A stretch of 64,000 nt of DNA, from contig NZ_AP022314.1 of NCBI RefSeq assembly GCF_009936235.1, positions 1,240,001 through 1,304,000 of the forward strand. Direction: 5' to 3'. Of the stretch, positions 63,467-64,000 are shown in pieces; within the stretch, counting starts at the first letter, position 1, and each line of letters starts with the position of its first letter. A program made the position numbers and the translations under genes. The DNA comes from Mycobacterium xenopi. Its GTDB lineage: Bacteria; Actinomycetota; Actinomycetes; Mycobacteriales; Mycobacteriaceae. The notes below the pieces were generated by a model that searched no databases, was not told the origin of the DNA, and saw only the letters and a list, made by a program, of their open reading frames with translations.

Positions 63467-64000
63467 GGCAGCAGCCTTTCCGGGATGTCGACGTACCGGC
63501 TGCGCAGCCATTCTCCCAGCCCTTTGGCTTGCGGGTCGAAGCGCGCCTGGTAGGCCACGCCCTGGCCGAGGATGCCGTCGATGACGAAGTTCACCGCCCG
63601 AAGGTTGGGCAGCAGATGCCGGGTCACCGGCAGGTCGGCGGTCTCCGGCAGCAGTTGCCTCAGCAGGTCGACGGTTAGCGTGTGAGCCAGCCAGCGCCAC
63701 TGCTCATCGGTGCGCACCCAGACCCCGACATTGGCCGAACCGCCCTTGTCACCGCTGCGCGCACCGGCCACAACGCCCAGCGGCGCCCGGCGGGTGGGGC
63801 CGGCCGGCAGCGGCTCGGGCGGCGGCGGCTCGTCGGCCGGGGCGAGAACCAGGGTTTCGCTGGCACAAGGGATATCGACCCGTGTGCCGTCGGCGTGCAC
63901 GGCGACGTGCGGCACCTCGCCGGCGTCGACGTAGCCGGCGGTGAACACGCCGTAGACCTGGCCCTCGCCGGGCGGCGCGGTGACGGTAAAGCCCGGATAA
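63463..64000 (-). CDS. AtuA-family (acyclic terpene utilisation) protein, 5' part outside the window
   Basis: Only the C-terminal 178 codons or so are present; the frame is open through the right edge. GVVAGARSGDKGGSANVGVW is the hallmark of the AtuA C-terminal region, followed by LRAVNFVIDGILGQGVA. It corresponds to the end of Rv0976c and is translationally coupled to fadE13. AtuA proteins accompany acyl-CoA carboxylases of geranyl/citronellyl or leucine-type catabolism; their own activity is not established. Confidence 0.87.

Overview
The window is GC-rich actinobacterial DNA. Its gene content and order follow the Mycobacterium tuberculosis stretch from about Rv0923c to Rv0976c: mntH, Rv0926c, Rv0927c, ku, ligD, Rv0939, Rv0940c, Rv0943c, Rv0944, Rv0945, pgi, chorismate mutase, uvrD1, Rv0950c, sucCD, Rv0953c, Rv0954, perM, purNH, Rv0958, Rv0959, Rv0966c, echA7-fadE12-accA2-accD2-fadE13-Rv0976c. 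M. tuberculosis names are from memory. A full-length cobF, a full-length Fpg/Nei protein where M. tuberculosis has a short Rv0944, and several accessory blocks point to a non-tuberculous Mycobacterium; the species cannot be fixed from the sequence alone.

Layout. 0-6 kb (minus): accessory cluster of a PAS protein, IPP isomerase, a heme O synthase and a MacB/FtsX-type ABC exporter. 5-10 kb (minus): F420-type oxidoreductase, a gamma-glutamylcyclotransferase/poly-gamma-glutamate hydrolase fusion, mntH, Rv0926c-like and Rv0927c-like dehydrogenases, the last with a KstR-like site. 10-15.5 kb: a complete RsbR-RsbS-RsbT-RsbX-RsbU stressosome module with a divergent RsfB-like anti-anti-sigma factor, lying where M. 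tuberculosis has its pst phosphate genes. 15.5-25.4 kb: ku and ligD, pushed apart by a polyol operon (two mannitol-dehydrogenase-family enzymes, a HAD phosphatase, a PfkB kinase). That operon is itself split by an intact 1,694-bp IS1380-family element with 5-bp target duplications. 25-35 kb: FAH/metallo-beta-lactamase fusion, F420 oxidoreductase, a coupled flavin monooxygenase/AurF-like diiron pair with a clear promoter, cobF, and a patch of gene debris (ctaD, SDR and LLM fragments, a frameshifted carboxymuconolactone decarboxylase). Then come a holin-like protein, Fpg/Nei, six perfect 55-bp tandem repeats and an SDR.

35-64 kb is mostly core: pgi, chorismate mutase, uvrD1 (frameshifted at its 3' end), an M23 peptidase, sucCD with an added thiolase-like gene, divisome-associated genes (Rv0954, perM), purNH, a MoxR-type ATPase/VWA pair, and an acyl-CoA catabolic operon that runs off the right edge.

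The most interesting observation is upstream of chorismate mutase (38272-38422, minus strand). A 30-codon open frame carries the run Phe-Phe-Tyr-Gly-Tyr and stops just before mutually exclusive GC-rich hairpins. This is the layout of a ribosome-dependent aromatic amino acid attenuator. Second come the 55-bp repeat family (six copies in one intergenic gap plus a diverged inverted copy between sucC and sucD) and the stressosome module. Two genes are each one base short, so some indels may be sequencing errors. I see no rRNA, tRNA or CRISPR array.
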